From positions 1 to 32,868 of the forward strand of contig CALVHF010000017.1 of assembly GCA_944327295.1 (NCBI GenBank): DNA of 32,868 nt. Reading direction: 5' to 3'. Source of the stretch: an uncultured Desulfovibrio sp. Its GTDB lineage: Bacteria > Desulfobacterota > Desulfovibrionia > Desulfovibrionales > Desulfovibrionaceae. A program made the position numbers and the translations under genes. Below, in pieces: positions 1 to 8,704 of the stretch. Positions within the stretch are counted from its first letter, which is position 1. Each line of letters starts with the position of its first letter. The notes under the pieces were generated by a model, which worked only from the letters and a program-made list of their open reading frames with translations, had not been told where the DNA came from and made no database searches.

Positions 1-69
1 GGAAATTGGAACTACACGATTTATGGATTCAAAAACTAGCCCCTAAATTTACCTAGTTATTTTCTGACA
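1..69. other. AT-rich edge, possible insertion-element end
   Basis: The first ~70 bases are clearly richer in A+T than the adjoining gene, and they cut off the Crp-like reading frame that runs in from the right. Read on the minus strand, the junction begins TGTCAGAAAATAACTAGG, a TGT start like that of IS481-type ends. No second end or target duplication is visible because the window stops here, so this is an inferred insertion boundary. Confidence 0.3.
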
Positions 70-435
70 ATTCCTAACGATGCAGCGGCACTCGCTCCGC
101 GTCTTGATGACAAAGTTCTTGCGGATGACAAGCCGGCTCTGGGTCAGATCGTGCAGGGGCAGCGTGGAGGAGAGGCTGGGAATGAAGTTGGCCAGCATGC
201 CGGGCTCGAAGTAGATGAGCGTCACTTCCTCGCCCGACGGTTCCGTGCTGCTGAGCGTCATGCGGCCCTCCAGAAGCAGGTACACGCTGTTGCTGCGTAT
301 CTTGTCCCCCTTGGGCAGGCGTTCCTCCCGGCCAAGGCTGCGCAGCAGATCGCTTCCCTGCTGAAGCAGATCCGTCTCGACCCTGGTCTTCTGTTCCTTG
401 TGCGCCTGGCTCACATGTCTCCCTGAACCTTCCAT
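49..435 (-). pseudogene. Crp/Fnr-type cyclic-nucleotide-binding domain protein, C-terminus lost
   Basis: The 128-residue product has the beta-roll sensor pattern of Crp/Fnr regulators: a 'LPKGDKIRSNSVYLLLEGRMTLSS' type stretch around residues 40-65, then 'GEEVTLIYFEPGMLANF' around 68-85. It stops about where strand beta-7 of the sensor should be. The dimerisation helix and helix-turn-helix are absent, so it cannot bind DNA in the usual way. The last eight or so residues are read from the AT-rich edge sequence and are probably not native. The start is either the ATG at 435 (AGGGG about 8 bases upstream) or a GTG at 414 with AGGGAG 4 bases upstream. It lies just downstream of another Crp-type gene on the same strand. 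Most likely it is a regulator truncated by an insertion. A stand-alone sensor protein is less likely. Confidence 0.6.
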
Positions 436-441
436 GGCGTG

Positions 442-1281
442 TCACCCCTGTTGCCCTGTCTCGGAACGTTCTTCTGACGCTCCCGGCCCTTGTTGCCGGT
501 TCTCTTCCGATGCAGAAGCGTCAGTCGCGCTCCACTTCCCTGAGAAAGGCCTCCGTGTCGAGAATGCGGACGATTTTCCTCTTGCGGAGTAGTCCAGCAG
601 CCCCTGTTCCCTGGCTGCATCCAGGGTCCTGTACAGGGATACCCTGTGCACCGCGAGGTAGCTTGCCAAGTCCTGAAAGTTCGAGTCCAGTTGGATGACG
701 CCGGCTTCCTCCGTGTTCTTCAGCCTGGTGGCGAGGTAGCCGAAGACGCGCTGCCGTGTGGAGGCAATCTGTTCGTTGGTCATCTTGCAGGCCAGAAGGG
801 AAACCTTCAGACCGAAGCTGCAGCAGAGATTGAGAATGAGCTCGGGATTGGCCCTGCCTGCGGCCACTGCCGTCTCGAAGGGAATCCGGCCTACCAGGCT
901 GTCATGGGTGCAGTAGTTCGCAAAGACAGGTGCAAGGGACGTTTCCCTGGCTCTGGAAGACAGGCTGGCTACGGCCGGCGGCAGGGGCACCGTGGCAAGG
1001 CTCGCCTGTGTGAACACCGGCGTTTCGTTGAAGATGGTATTGTCCTTCAGGTACCAGATGATCTTTTCCACGCCGTCCCTGGTGATGGCCGTCAGGCGCA
1101 CGCAGCCCTTGAGAAGATAGTTGAGATCCGTGCCTGCCGGTATCTTTGCGCCCTTCTTGTAGACACGAGTGTCCCTTGCAGCCAGGGTTCGCCAGCAGAT
1201 ATTCACATCGTGGATTTCGGTGTAGGAGAGAATGATCCCTCCATGGAACGGGGAACGGGCGGACCCGTTCCCCCCTGACAA
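442..1281 (-). CDS. Crp/Fnr family transcriptional regulator, probably frameshifted near its 3' end
   Basis: A cyclic-nucleotide-binding-like sensor fold (about residues 30-125) is followed by a long helix and a Crp-type winged helix-turn-helix around residues 178-235, with the pattern FQDLASYLAVHRVSLYRTL and then EQGLLDY. The last ~45 residues are low-complexity and unlike any Crp wing. Shifting the frame by one base at about 586-587 (a GG that would read GGG) gives RKRKIVRILDTEAFLREVERD and a stop at 521-523, which is a textbook Crp C-terminus. The gene therefore probably carries a one-base deletion, or the sequence has an error there. The 1281 start is a TTG with no good ribosome binding site, so the true start may lie further in. 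The effector is unknown; residues diagnostic for cAMP, haem or iron-sulfur binding were not recognised. Confidence 0.75.
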   Translation of the reverse strand: MSGGNGSARSPFHGGIILSYTEIHDVNICWRTLAARDTRVYKKGAKIPAGTDLNYLLKGCVRLTAITRDGVEKIIWYLKDNTIFNETPVFTQASLATVPLPPAVASLSSRARETSLAPVFANYCTHDSLVGRIPFETAVAAGRANPELILNLCCSFGLKVSLLACKMTNEQIASTRQRVFGYLATRLKNTEEAGVIQLDSNFQDLASYLAVHRVSLYRTLDAAREQGLLDYSARGKSSAFSTRRPFSGKWSATDASASEENRQQGPGASEERSETGQQG

Positions 1282-1320
1282 TGTGCATGAGCGAGGACGG
1301 ATGGGCCTGCACCGGGACTG

Positions 1321-2052
1321 TCAGACCAGGGCCCGGCCAAGGCACAGGATGCCGGCCAGAAGGATGACGGCCTGGACAACCCTGCGAAACGTCTGCGTGT
1401 TCACCCTTCTGATGACCGGCATGGACAGGAGCAGCCCGAGCACGGCAGCGGGTGCGCAGAAGAGCACATAGTGGAGTATCTCCGGCGTGTAGAGCCCGGC
1501 AGAGGCCTGCATGGTGCAGGTGACCACAATGCGCAGCAGAAAATAGATGCTTGTAGTGCCGAGGAAGACCAGGGGCTGCCAGCCCGCCTGCAGGCCGTAG
1601 AGGGCGACCACGGGACCGTCTATGTTCACGCAGGTGCCAAGCATGCCCCCCATCACGCCCACAAGAAAACTTGCGATGGCGCCTTCCTGCAGGAAGCGGA
1701 GATTTCTGAAGAGAGCCATGCCCGCCGTGCAGAAGACAAGCATGACGCCCACAAAGAGCTCAAGGACGGTGGTCGGGGCGTACTGCAGGATATGCAGTCC
1801 TGCCAGGGAGCCCGGCAGGGTGCCGGCAAACATGAGCAGGGCCGTCTTCCAGCGGCAGTAGCGGGCATACCGAAAGCACATGACAAGTCCGGCAGCAAGG
1901 CCTGACAGGCAGGAGACGAGCACCACGGTCTGTACAGGCAGAACCGTGATCTGTATGGCTGTGGCAATGGCGGCAGCTCCTATGCCGCACAGGCCGGTCA
2001 CGAAGGCCGCCACAAACCAGGCAAAAACAGAGACGATCAGAGGCAGATCCAT
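1321..2052 (-). CDS. TauE/SafE family sulfite/anion exporter-like permease
   Basis: This is a 243-residue, almost wholly hydrophobic protein with about seven to eight membrane segments. Its two related halves each begin with a glycine-rich loop: 'FVTGLCGIGAAAIATA' near residue 17 and 'VGVMGGMLGTCVNIDGPVV' near 137. That arrangement is typical of the TauE/SafE family (PF01925), which moves sulfite, sulfoacetate or other organic anions across the inner membrane. The ATG at 2052 is chosen because it has AGGGA 6 bases upstream and the hydrophobic domain starts right after it; the open frame extends upstream without a membrane signature. The two Crp-type regulators follow on the same strand and could respond to the same substrate. 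The substrate itself is not evident from sequence. Confidence 0.85.
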   Translation of the reverse strand: MDLPLIVSVFAWFVAAFVTGLCGIGAAAIATAIQITVLPVQTVVLVSCLSGLAAGLVMCFRYARYCRWKTALLMFAGTLPGSLAGLHILQYAPTTVLELFVGVMLVFCTAGMALFRNLRFLQEGAIASFLVGVMGGMLGTCVNIDGPVVALYGLQAGWQPLVFLGTTSIYFLLRIVVTCTMQASAGLYTPEILHYVLFCAPAAVLGLLLSMPVIRRVNTQTFRRVVQAVILLAGILCLGRALV

Positions 2053-2482
2053 GTATTTCCCTTTGGACAGCGGGGCACAGCGCGGGCAGGGGACACAAGC
2101 AAAAGAGAGACAGGACCATCGAAGGCTGCAGGCACACAAAGCCCGCTCGCATGTCCGAGGGTCCGAAGGCTGCCCGCTTTCCCCGGCAGCCCGTGGCACA
2201 GTATCCTGATACTGAAAAAACGCAAAAGAATGCATGACTGATGTCCCTGAAACAGCACATCATGCATTGCCTTGTGCGAGCGTTCCCAAAGGAAACCCTG
2301 CTTCCTGAAGGACGCTCCGAAAAGACCCTGAACGAGGTTCCCCGTGCGGTCTGCTGCCGGAACAAAAGCGTTCTGCCACATGGGAACAGCGACGCTCCCT
2401 GGAAGGGGGCTGACCGGAAGGATCGGGGCAGCCCGAACAGTGCCGGTGCTTCTGTGGTCAGCATCCCTGGAGGGGCAGGCTC
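2053..2482. other. Gene-poor spacer
   Basis: About 430 bases lie between the permease start and the porin pseudogene end. Open frames here are short and lack ribosome binding sites or recognisable motifs. No convincing terminator, promoter or repeat was seen. Confidence 0.5.
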
Positions 2483-3722
2483 CTAGAAGCTGCAGGAGAC
2501 GCGATAGTTGTCCTTGAAGTGACTATCCTCGGCCCCGTGCCAGGTGTCGCCGTCCAGATTGAGGCGCACATAGGCCAGTTCCAGGCCAACCTGCAGATTT
2601 TCGTAGATCTTGTAGCGGTTGACGAGGTTCACCTCCCAGGACGAGTCCGTGGTGGTCAGGTAGGCAGCAGGGCCGTCCTGGCGGCTGGGCCAGGTCGTCA
2701 TTTGTGCCTTTCTGGGCATTTCCTTGCTGTTGGTGCCCCAGTAGTAGCCAAAGCGGACCACGTGGGAGAGATCCTCGATGAAGGAAATGTCGTCGATCTG
2801 GGCCACCACAGCGACCATGCCTGCGGGGTTGTGGCCCAGCACTTTCCAGGTGACCGAGTCCATGTCGCCACCGCCAAAGCCAAGGGCTGTCACCCCCCCC
2901 AGGGGGTGTTGAAGGAGGACAGGCGCTCGGAGCCGTTGTAGGGATTGCTGTCATCACCGGGACCATGCCAAGCGATGAGGCCGGGGGTGCCCCAGTCCAG
3001 CTTCCAGTCGGCCCGGCCGCCGATGTACCAGCCGGAACGCCTGGCCTGGAAGGTTCTGTCGCCACAAAAGCCCTTGTAATGTTTGACTTTCCCCATATCA
3101 ACCGAGCCATAGGCGCCTTCTATGCCTATCTTGAAGCTGTCGGTCACGAAGAATTCCGCACACAGGCCGGCCCAGAAGCCATCGCCCCAGGGCCTGTCGA
3201 GGCCCTTCACATAGTTGCTCTGAAAATCGGCGTAGTAGCATGAGACCGCCACGGGGCACAACCTGGGCGGGCTCGGGGGATGCGGTCAGGTTGGTCAGAC
3301 TGTACTTGCCTATCATGGCGTACATGAACCAGGGGTTAACCCTGAAGCGATTGCCACGGATGGGCACGCTCAGGGCAAAGACATCCAGATTGTCCAGGTG
3401 CTGCGTCTCATCGTTGTTGTACAGCGCCTGGGAATTGTCGTTGTAGGGTCTGGCCCAGAAGAAGGTGGCATCCACGTTCAGGTCTTCGCTCTTGTAGACG
3501 GGCGAGGACACGTTGATGCCGGCCATGTCGTGTCCGAACACGGCACCAAGGCCCCAGCGCGACAGGATGCCGGGCAGACGCAGGTGCTGCAGACCCATGC
3601 GGACCTTCACTTCCGTTTCCGGAACGAGCCAGTCCAGATAGGCAAAGCGCAGCTCGACAATCTTGCCGTCCGCGCCGAGTGCACAGCACAAGACTACGGC
3701 AGGAAGAGTGAAAACGCGCCAT
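2483..3722 (-). pseudogene. Outer-membrane porin of the Desulfovibrio homotrimeric type, decayed
   Basis: Three overlapping minus-strand frames together spell a porin. Around 3230-3690 it reads 'LGADGKIVELRFAYLDWLVPET' followed by 'KVRMGLQHLRLPG' and 'ATFFWARPYND', the strongly conserved middle of these beta-barrels. Around 2890-3250 comes 'ADFQSNYVKGLDRPWGDGFWAG'. The end (2483-2893) finishes on aromatic Phe as barrel proteins do. Frame changes occur near 3255, at the G8 tract (2893-2900), and just after the ATG at 3722, which has GGGAG about 8 bases upstream. Dropping one base after that ATG gives a short hydrophobic signal-like start that joins directly to 'LGADGK'. In intact family members this motif lies about 100 residues in, so an N-terminal block is missing. 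With three shifts and a deletion it is most likely dead. Confidence 0.75.
2893..2900. repeat. G8/C8 homopolymer tract inside porin gene
   Basis: Eight consecutive C on the plus strand (G on the coding strand) sit at the point where the porin frame changes. Eight G gives a stop at once; nine or six would rejoin the two frames. Tracts like this slip readily in replication and in sequencing. Confidence 0.8.
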
Positions 3723-4442
3723 CAAAGCTTCTCCCAAGCATGCAGAAAGGAATCAGAAAGGATCTCCCATGTGCTCGCCAGCAACTGCACGTTGTGAGAA
3801 AGTACTTTTTTTCACTACCATAGCCTGTACGCCGAAAAATGCTGCACGCGCAACAAATTTCACAAAAAAACAGGTTTTGGGGCAAAAAAGTTGGTCAGCA
3901 GCCGGCCCACTTCACGCAACCTCCTGTTCTTTCAGGCAATTACATTGTGCTCTTCTTTTCTCGAAAGGCCCTGCGCTTCCCCGGAAGCACTCCGGGACCC
4001 CTGCGCGCCGGCCCGGGGACGCGGGGCTTTTGTGCCTGGCTCTTACGTGCTCCTTCTGGAGCCATGAGGAGAAGTTCAAAGACAGGCCTTGTCCCAGACC
4101 CAGTCCTTGCGAGGGCGGCAGGGGACGCCTTCCTTGTCCTTCTGCCTTGGCCCGTCTTTTGGGCCTTGCCGCTGTGCCTTGTGCCTGCCCGTACCGTCCG
4201 CAAAGCCCGGGGGATCCAGGCACGCGTCGTTGAAGCTTCTTTATGCAGGAGCCAGGAGCTCCACAGAAGCCCCGCAATGGGTTTCCCGGGCGGTGTCTTG
4301 CCATTCCGTGCAGATGTTGTACAGTCGTTTCACCAGAAAGGCTGGCATTTGTCCGACATCCGCGAGCGTTCGTTTCCATGCAAAAGACAGTTTGTGTCCC
4401 GGTCCCACAGTTTCTTGTGTCAGCCCCTGAGAGGATTTTAGT
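3723..4442. other. Intergenic region between divergent porin and AMIN gene
   Basis: This is 720 bases without a convincing gene. Bases 3786-3890 are A/T-rich with several A runs and probably held the promoter of the porin pseudogene. The rest is GC-rich with only small palindromes, such as GCTTCCCCGGAAGC near 3973. No RNA gene was recognised. Confidence 0.4.
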
Positions 4443-5618
4443 GTGAACAAGATCATCATCGGTCTGCTTGCAGCCGTTGTCGTTCTGGGCATGGCCCTGG
4501 TCGTGCTCAATAATCAGCTCAATTCCCACCACTCCGACAGGGACCTGGCCACACCGCTTTCCGCCAGGGACATGCTGCCGGAAATTCCGGATCTGCACGG
4601 TGTTCAGGCACGAATTGACGAATCGGCCGAAGGCGGAACCGAAGCGGAGCAGCAGGAAGAGCCCAGACTCATGGCCCTGCCCAAGTTGCCCGATGCCATA
4701 GAACCTCCGGCAACAACACTCAGGGCGCCCGTCAGCACAGCCACGCTGTCCCGGGAAAAGACGCCTGTGCAGGCCGCAGTCCAGTCCGGCGTACAGGAAC
4801 CCGCACAGTCTGCGACCGCGCTGGCCATGAACGAGAACCGTGTCCAGGGCACAGCCCGGACGGCTCCCGTTTCCTCCATGGCCTCCTCTGCAGCCGCTTC
4901 CGCCGCTGCCCTGCCGGCTCCGGCAGCCGGAGCACAGATTGAGCGCACAGCCAGCGTGCAGACGGGCACCATACAGGACACAACTGTGTCTGCGGACGTG
5001 AAACGCAAGAGCGAACCTGCCCCTGTCAGCGTGCAGGAGACAGACAGGAGTTCTGCCAGGGACGAAAAACCTGTCCGGGCAGAAAAGTCTGCACAGGTCG
5101 AACAGTCTGCACAACCAGCCGAAACAGCTGCGCACAAGGCCGAGAAGAAGCCTTCCGCCCGGACAGAGGCTCCCGGCGCGGACAGAGGCAATCAGAAGGA
5201 CGTTCAGAAGGGCGACGCTCGGAAGAACGAGCAGAAGACAGAGCAGAAGGTTCCGTCCGGAGACGTTCGAAAAGACGTTCAGAAGGACGAACAGAAGGGC
5301 AAGAAGGCCGCTGCGCAGCCGAAGATGGTGGTTTTTGTGCGCGAGAAGGGTGCAACGGTCCGCCTCTCCCTGAACAGGGACATATCCTACAAGACCATGC
5401 TGCTCAGCAACCCCGATCGCCTGGTTGTGGACATCACGGGCGAGAACAGGGATCTTAAAGCCCCCGGCATTCCTGCTAATGACATGGTCAGCAACGTGCG
5501 TCTCGGGCACTACCCGAACAGAACCCGCATTGTGGTGGATCTCAAGGAAGCCCCTAAAAGGCACCGCCTCATTCTCTCCGAGGACAGGGATCGCCTGGAC
5601 ATACGCGTCGATCGCTGA
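4443..5618 (+). CDS. Membrane-anchored AMIN-domain protein
   Basis: The 391-residue protein begins with a short cytoplasmic start and one membrane helix (about residues 4-22). A long disordered region rich in Ala, Pro, Glu, Gln and Lys follows (about 30-295), with repetitive QK-D-V-QK units near residues 250-285. The final ~95 residues match the AMIN domain pattern: 'VRLSLNRDISYKTMLLSNPDRLVVDI' type strands ending in 'RTRIVVDL' and 'RLDIRVDR'. AMIN domains (PF11741) target periplasmic proteins to peptidoglycan or secretin complexes, as in AmiC and PilQ. No amidase domain is present, so this is probably a localisation or adaptor protein in the periplasm. The start is GTG at 4443, with GAGAGG about 9 bases upstream. 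It appears to be a single-gene unit followed by a hairpin at 5698. Confidence 0.8.
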   Translation: MNKIIIGLLAAVVVLGMALVVLNNQLNSHHSDRDLATPLSARDMLPEIPDLHGVQARIDESAEGGTEAEQQEEPRLMALPKLPDAIEPPATTLRAPVSTATLSREKTPVQAAVQSGVQEPAQSATALAMNENRVQGTARTAPVSSMASSAAASAAALPAPAAGAQIERTASVQTGTIQDTTVSADVKRKSEPAPVSVQETDRSSARDEKPVRAEKSAQVEQSAQPAETAAHKAEKKPSARTEAPGADRGNQKDVQKGDARKNEQKTEQKVPSGDVRKDVQKDEQKGKKAAAQPKMVVFVREKGATVRLSLNRDISYKTMLLSNPDRLVVDITGENRDLKAPGIPANDMVSNVRLGHYPNRTRIVVDLKEAPKRHRLILSEDRDRLDIRVDR

Positions 5619-5697
5619 TCGGCACCAAAATCGTCTGTCCCTGCTGCCAGGAAGCCGTCAGGGCCAGCCATGCTCTGGACATGCCCGGGCGGAAGGG

Positions 5698-5724
5698 GGA
5701 CGCAGTCCTTATTGGGCTGCGTCC
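5698..5724 (+). terminator. Strong hairpin after AMIN gene, no T run
   Basis: GGACGCAGTCC pairs with GGGCTGCGTCC around a five-base TTATT loop, with one wobble pair. There is no following T run, so it may be a weak terminator, an RNA-stabilising hairpin or an attenuator for the next gene. The remaining spacer up to 5954 contains two copies of TTCCGCAAGCCCT and little else. Confidence 0.4.
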
Positions 5725-5954
5725 GCTGACGCCTCAGGCTCTCTTCTGGAGCACAAACCCCTTCTCCCCTGTCAGCTCTGCCCCTTTCCCGGGTGATCGT
5801 TCCGCAAGCCCTCCCGCACTTCGTTCCGCAATTCCTTCTGCAATGTACCCCGAAGCCATTCCGCAAGCCCTTTCCCCAGCAAGGTTTCCGGACCATCACC
5901 TAAAAAACGCCCTGCCCCGAGCACAACGCACAAGACGTACAAGGAAGCAGTTCC

Positions 5955-8510
5955 ATGAGTGCCTCAATCCTGAACAGACTTTTCAACCGCAAGACGTCTG
6001 TAGACCGGCAGAAAGCCCTGTCCGAATTCACCAGCCGCTATGCCTCCTTCAAGAAACTCCTGCAGGCCAATGCTGACATAGCCAAGATTCTTGCAACGCT
6101 GGACACGGTCTACCATGGCGGCAAGCATCTGGACACCGATCTGATCCGCCACGAAGTCATGCGTGCCATCGTTTGCGTGCGCACCATGGGCGAATCCCTG
6201 ACCCAGCTCTCCAGCAACCGCTACCCCGAGCTCGACACGGCCATAGAGGCCATTGCCCAGCACATCAACAAGGAGCTGCACACCTACACCCCCGGTGACG
6301 TGACCGAAATCACCCTGCCGCTCTCGGAAGTGGACTCTTCCATGACCTATTCCGTGGGCGCCAAGAACGCCAATCTGGGCGAGCTGCGCAACATGCTGGA
6401 AATGCCCGTGCCCAGGGGCTTTGCCGTCACCACCAGGGCAGGCCAGCTCTTCTTCTCCAAGAATCCCGGGCTCTTCACCAAAATCCAGCGAGCCCTGGAA
6501 GACATCGACATCGATCACCCGGCCACCATTCAGAAGGCCAGCGAAACCATACAGGACGCCATTCTGAACACGCCCTTGCCCGAAGAAGTGGAAAATGCCC
6601 TGCTCTCGACCTACGACAAGGTCTTCAAGGACAGGGAGTGCCGTGTGGCCCTGCGCTCTAGTGCCATTGCCGAGGACGGCGTGCAGTCCTTTGCCGGCCA
6701 GTACCTCTCCATCCTGGGCGTGACCAGGCAGTCCCTGCCTCAGGCCTTCAAGCAGGTCTTTGCAAGCCTCTATTCCCCAAGGGCCCTCTCCTACCGTCTG
6801 AGCAACGGGTATGAACTCAGCACCTCGGGCATGGCCATGTGCTGCCTGCAGATGATCAATGCCAAGGCTGCCGGCGTGGCCTACTCCCGCCACCCCGTGA
6901 ACCTGCGCTCCAACGACGTGCTCATCAACGGCGTCTGGGGCCTGGGCGAGGCCGTGGCCGACGGCTCTGCCCTGCCCGATCAGTGGCTCGTCTCCAGGGC
7001 CACCATGCGCATCACCCGCGAGACCATCGTGGGCAAGCTCACCAAGGTCGTGCTCGATCAGGCCGAAGACGGCACCATTGCTCCGCACGTCCACGAAGTG
7101 GACGAGCTCATGCAGCATGTGCCCTGTCTGACCAGGGAGCAGGCCGCGGAGATTGCCAGGGCCGCCATCACCCTGGAGCACCACTATCAGTATCCCCAGG
7201 ACATTGAATGGGCCCTGGACGAGGACGAACGTCTTGTCTTCCTGCAGACACGGCCCATGGGCTTTGACACGACCAGCGAGGATGTGCGCGCTCCGGAACT
7301 TGAAAAGATCAGGCCTGTCATCGCCCAGGCCGAAGTGGCTGCCAGGGGCGTTGCCTGCGGCAGGGTCATGATTATGGACCCGGACGAGGACATGACCCAC
7401 TTCCCCGAAGGCTATGTGCTCGTCATGACCCATTCCTCCTCCAATGCCACGGTAGCCATGCAGAGGGCCTGTGCCATCATTGCCGAAGTGGGCTCCCTCA
7501 CCGGCCACATGGCCTCGGTCTGTCGCGAATACGGCGTGCCCACCCTCATCAATGCCTCGGCTGCCACCATGCTGCTCGAAGAGGGGCAACTTGTCACCGT
7601 GGATGCGCTCAAGGGCCGCGTCTTCAACGGCGAAATTCCAGAACTGCTCGAGCTGCGCATCAGCCGCCCGCCCGTGGCCAACACGCCGGCCACGGCCCTC
7701 ATGCGCCGCATTGCCCCCCACATCCTGCCCCTGCACCTTGTGGATCCGAGGTCGAGCACCTTTTCTCCGGAAAACTGCACGAGCCTCCACGACGTCATGC
7801 GCTTTGTGCACGAAAAATCCTACAGCGAGATGTTCCTGCTCTCGGACTCCGTCACCGAAGGCAAGGAAAAGGCAGCCACCCACTTTACCGGGCCCATTCC
7901 CCTGGACCTCTACATCATCGACCTTGGCGGCGGCCTCAAGGATCCCCTGGCCTCGCGAGCCGTCCTTGAGGATGTGACAAGCTACCCCCTGCGCCTGCTG
8001 CTTGAAGGCATGGTCAACCCTTCGGTCCGGGCCAACGGCCCCAGGCCCGTAAACATGCGCGGCTTCATGTCCGTCATGGGCAACAATCTGCTGCGCTCGG
8101 ACATGGCGGAGCGCTTTGGCGATCACAGCTATGCCATTGTCTCGGACAAGTACCTCAACTTCTCCTCCAGGGTGGGCTACCACTACGCCATCCTGGACTG
8201 CTGGTGCAGTGCCACGGTGAGCAAGAACTACATCCGCTTCGAGTTTGCCGGCGGTGCCGCAGGCTCGGTCCAGCGCGAGCGCCGCGTGCGCTGCATAGGG
8301 CTCATCCTCAGGGAACTGGGCTTCAAGGTCAGCGTCATTGCAGACCGCGTCCAGGCAAGGTATCAGAAATACCCCCGCACGGAGATTGCCTCCAGACTCG
8401 ATCAGCTGGGCCGCCTGCTCATCATGACCAGACAGATGGACATGCTGATGACAAGCGAGGAAGCAGTGACGCAATTTGCCTCCAACTTCCTCAACGGCGA
8501 CTACCACTAG
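5955..8510 (+). CDS. PEP/pyruvate-binding domain protein (PEP synthase-like) with novel C-terminus
   Basis: The 851-residue cytoplasmic protein has an all-helical N-terminal part (about 1-120). An ATP-grasp PPDK_N domain follows (about 130-440), with 'GAKNANLGEL', 'ALRSSAIAEDG..SFAGQY', 'WGLGEAVADG' and 'DIEWALDEDERLVFLQTRP'. The swivelling phosphohistidine domain is at about 455-575; its catalytic His lies in GSLTGHMAS, near residue 518. These are the parts that phosphorylate a His from ATP in PEP synthase and pyruvate phosphate dikinase. The last ~260 residues are not the TIM-barrel PEP/pyruvate site of those enzymes; they contain 'DLYIIDLGGGL' and 'GYHYAILDCWCS', which I cannot assign. The true acceptor is therefore open. 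The start ATG has AAGGA upstream. A terminator follows at 8571, before an MFS transporter gene. Confidence 0.85.
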   Translation: MSASILNRLFNRKTSVDRQKALSEFTSRYASFKKLLQANADIAKILATLDTVYHGGKHLDTDLIRHEVMRAIVCVRTMGESLTQLSSNRYPELDTAIEAIAQHINKELHTYTPGDVTEITLPLSEVDSSMTYSVGAKNANLGELRNMLEMPVPRGFAVTTRAGQLFFSKNPGLFTKIQRALEDIDIDHPATIQKASETIQDAILNTPLPEEVENALLSTYDKVFKDRECRVALRSSAIAEDGVQSFAGQYLSILGVTRQSLPQAFKQVFASLYSPRALSYRLSNGYELSTSGMAMCCLQMINAKAAGVAYSRHPVNLRSNDVLINGVWGLGEAVADGSALPDQWLVSRATMRITRETIVGKLTKVVLDQAEDGTIAPHVHEVDELMQHVPCLTREQAAEIARAAITLEHHYQYPQDIEWALDEDERLVFLQTRPMGFDTTSEDVRAPELEKIRPVIAQAEVAARGVACGRVMIMDPDEDMTHFPEGYVLVMTHSSSNATVAMQRACAIIAEVGSLTGHMASVCREYGVPTLINASAATMLLEEGQLVTVDALKGRVFNGEIPELLELRISRPPVANTPATALMRRIAPHILPLHLVDPRSSTFSPENCTSLHDVMRFVHEKSYSEMFLLSDSVTEGKEKAATHFTGPIPLDLYIIDLGGGLKDPLASRAVLEDVTSYPLRLLLEGMVNPSVRANGPRPVNMRGFMSVMGNNLLRSDMAERFGDHSYAIVSDKYLNFSSRVGYHYAILDCWCSATVSKNYIRFEFAGGAAGSVQRERRVRCIGLILRELGFKVSVIADRVQARYQKYPRTEIASRLDQLGRLLIMTRQMDMLMTSEEAVTQFASNFLNGDYH

Positions 8511-8570
8511 TTTTTGCCTGCTCTGACACCCCTGCCAGTTCCAGCACGTCCCTGTTTTTGCAGCCTCTTC

Positions 8571-8609
8571 GGCCTGCTCCGGGCACCTTTGCCCCGGGGC
8601 AGGCCTTTT
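8571..8609 (+). terminator. Rho-independent terminator
   Basis: GGCCTGC-T-CCGGG pairs with CCCGG-G-GCAGGCC and is followed by TTTTG. It lies 60 bases after the PEP-binding gene and about 95 bases before the MFS gene, so the two may be only partly co-transcribed. Confidence 0.75.
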
Positions 8610-8704
8610 GTCCCAAGGGAACTCCCCCTGCTGTCCTGCTGCCTGCACCTGCCCCGTTTGTGCCGGTGCCGCTTTTTTGCAGGACCGTCCCCAAAGGCAC
8701 ACCC

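Noticed and set aside
3912..5564. A 550-codon antisense frame over the AMIN gene
   Set aside because: The product is Leu/Cys/Arg-rich with no domain, has no start signal and overlaps a recognised gene.
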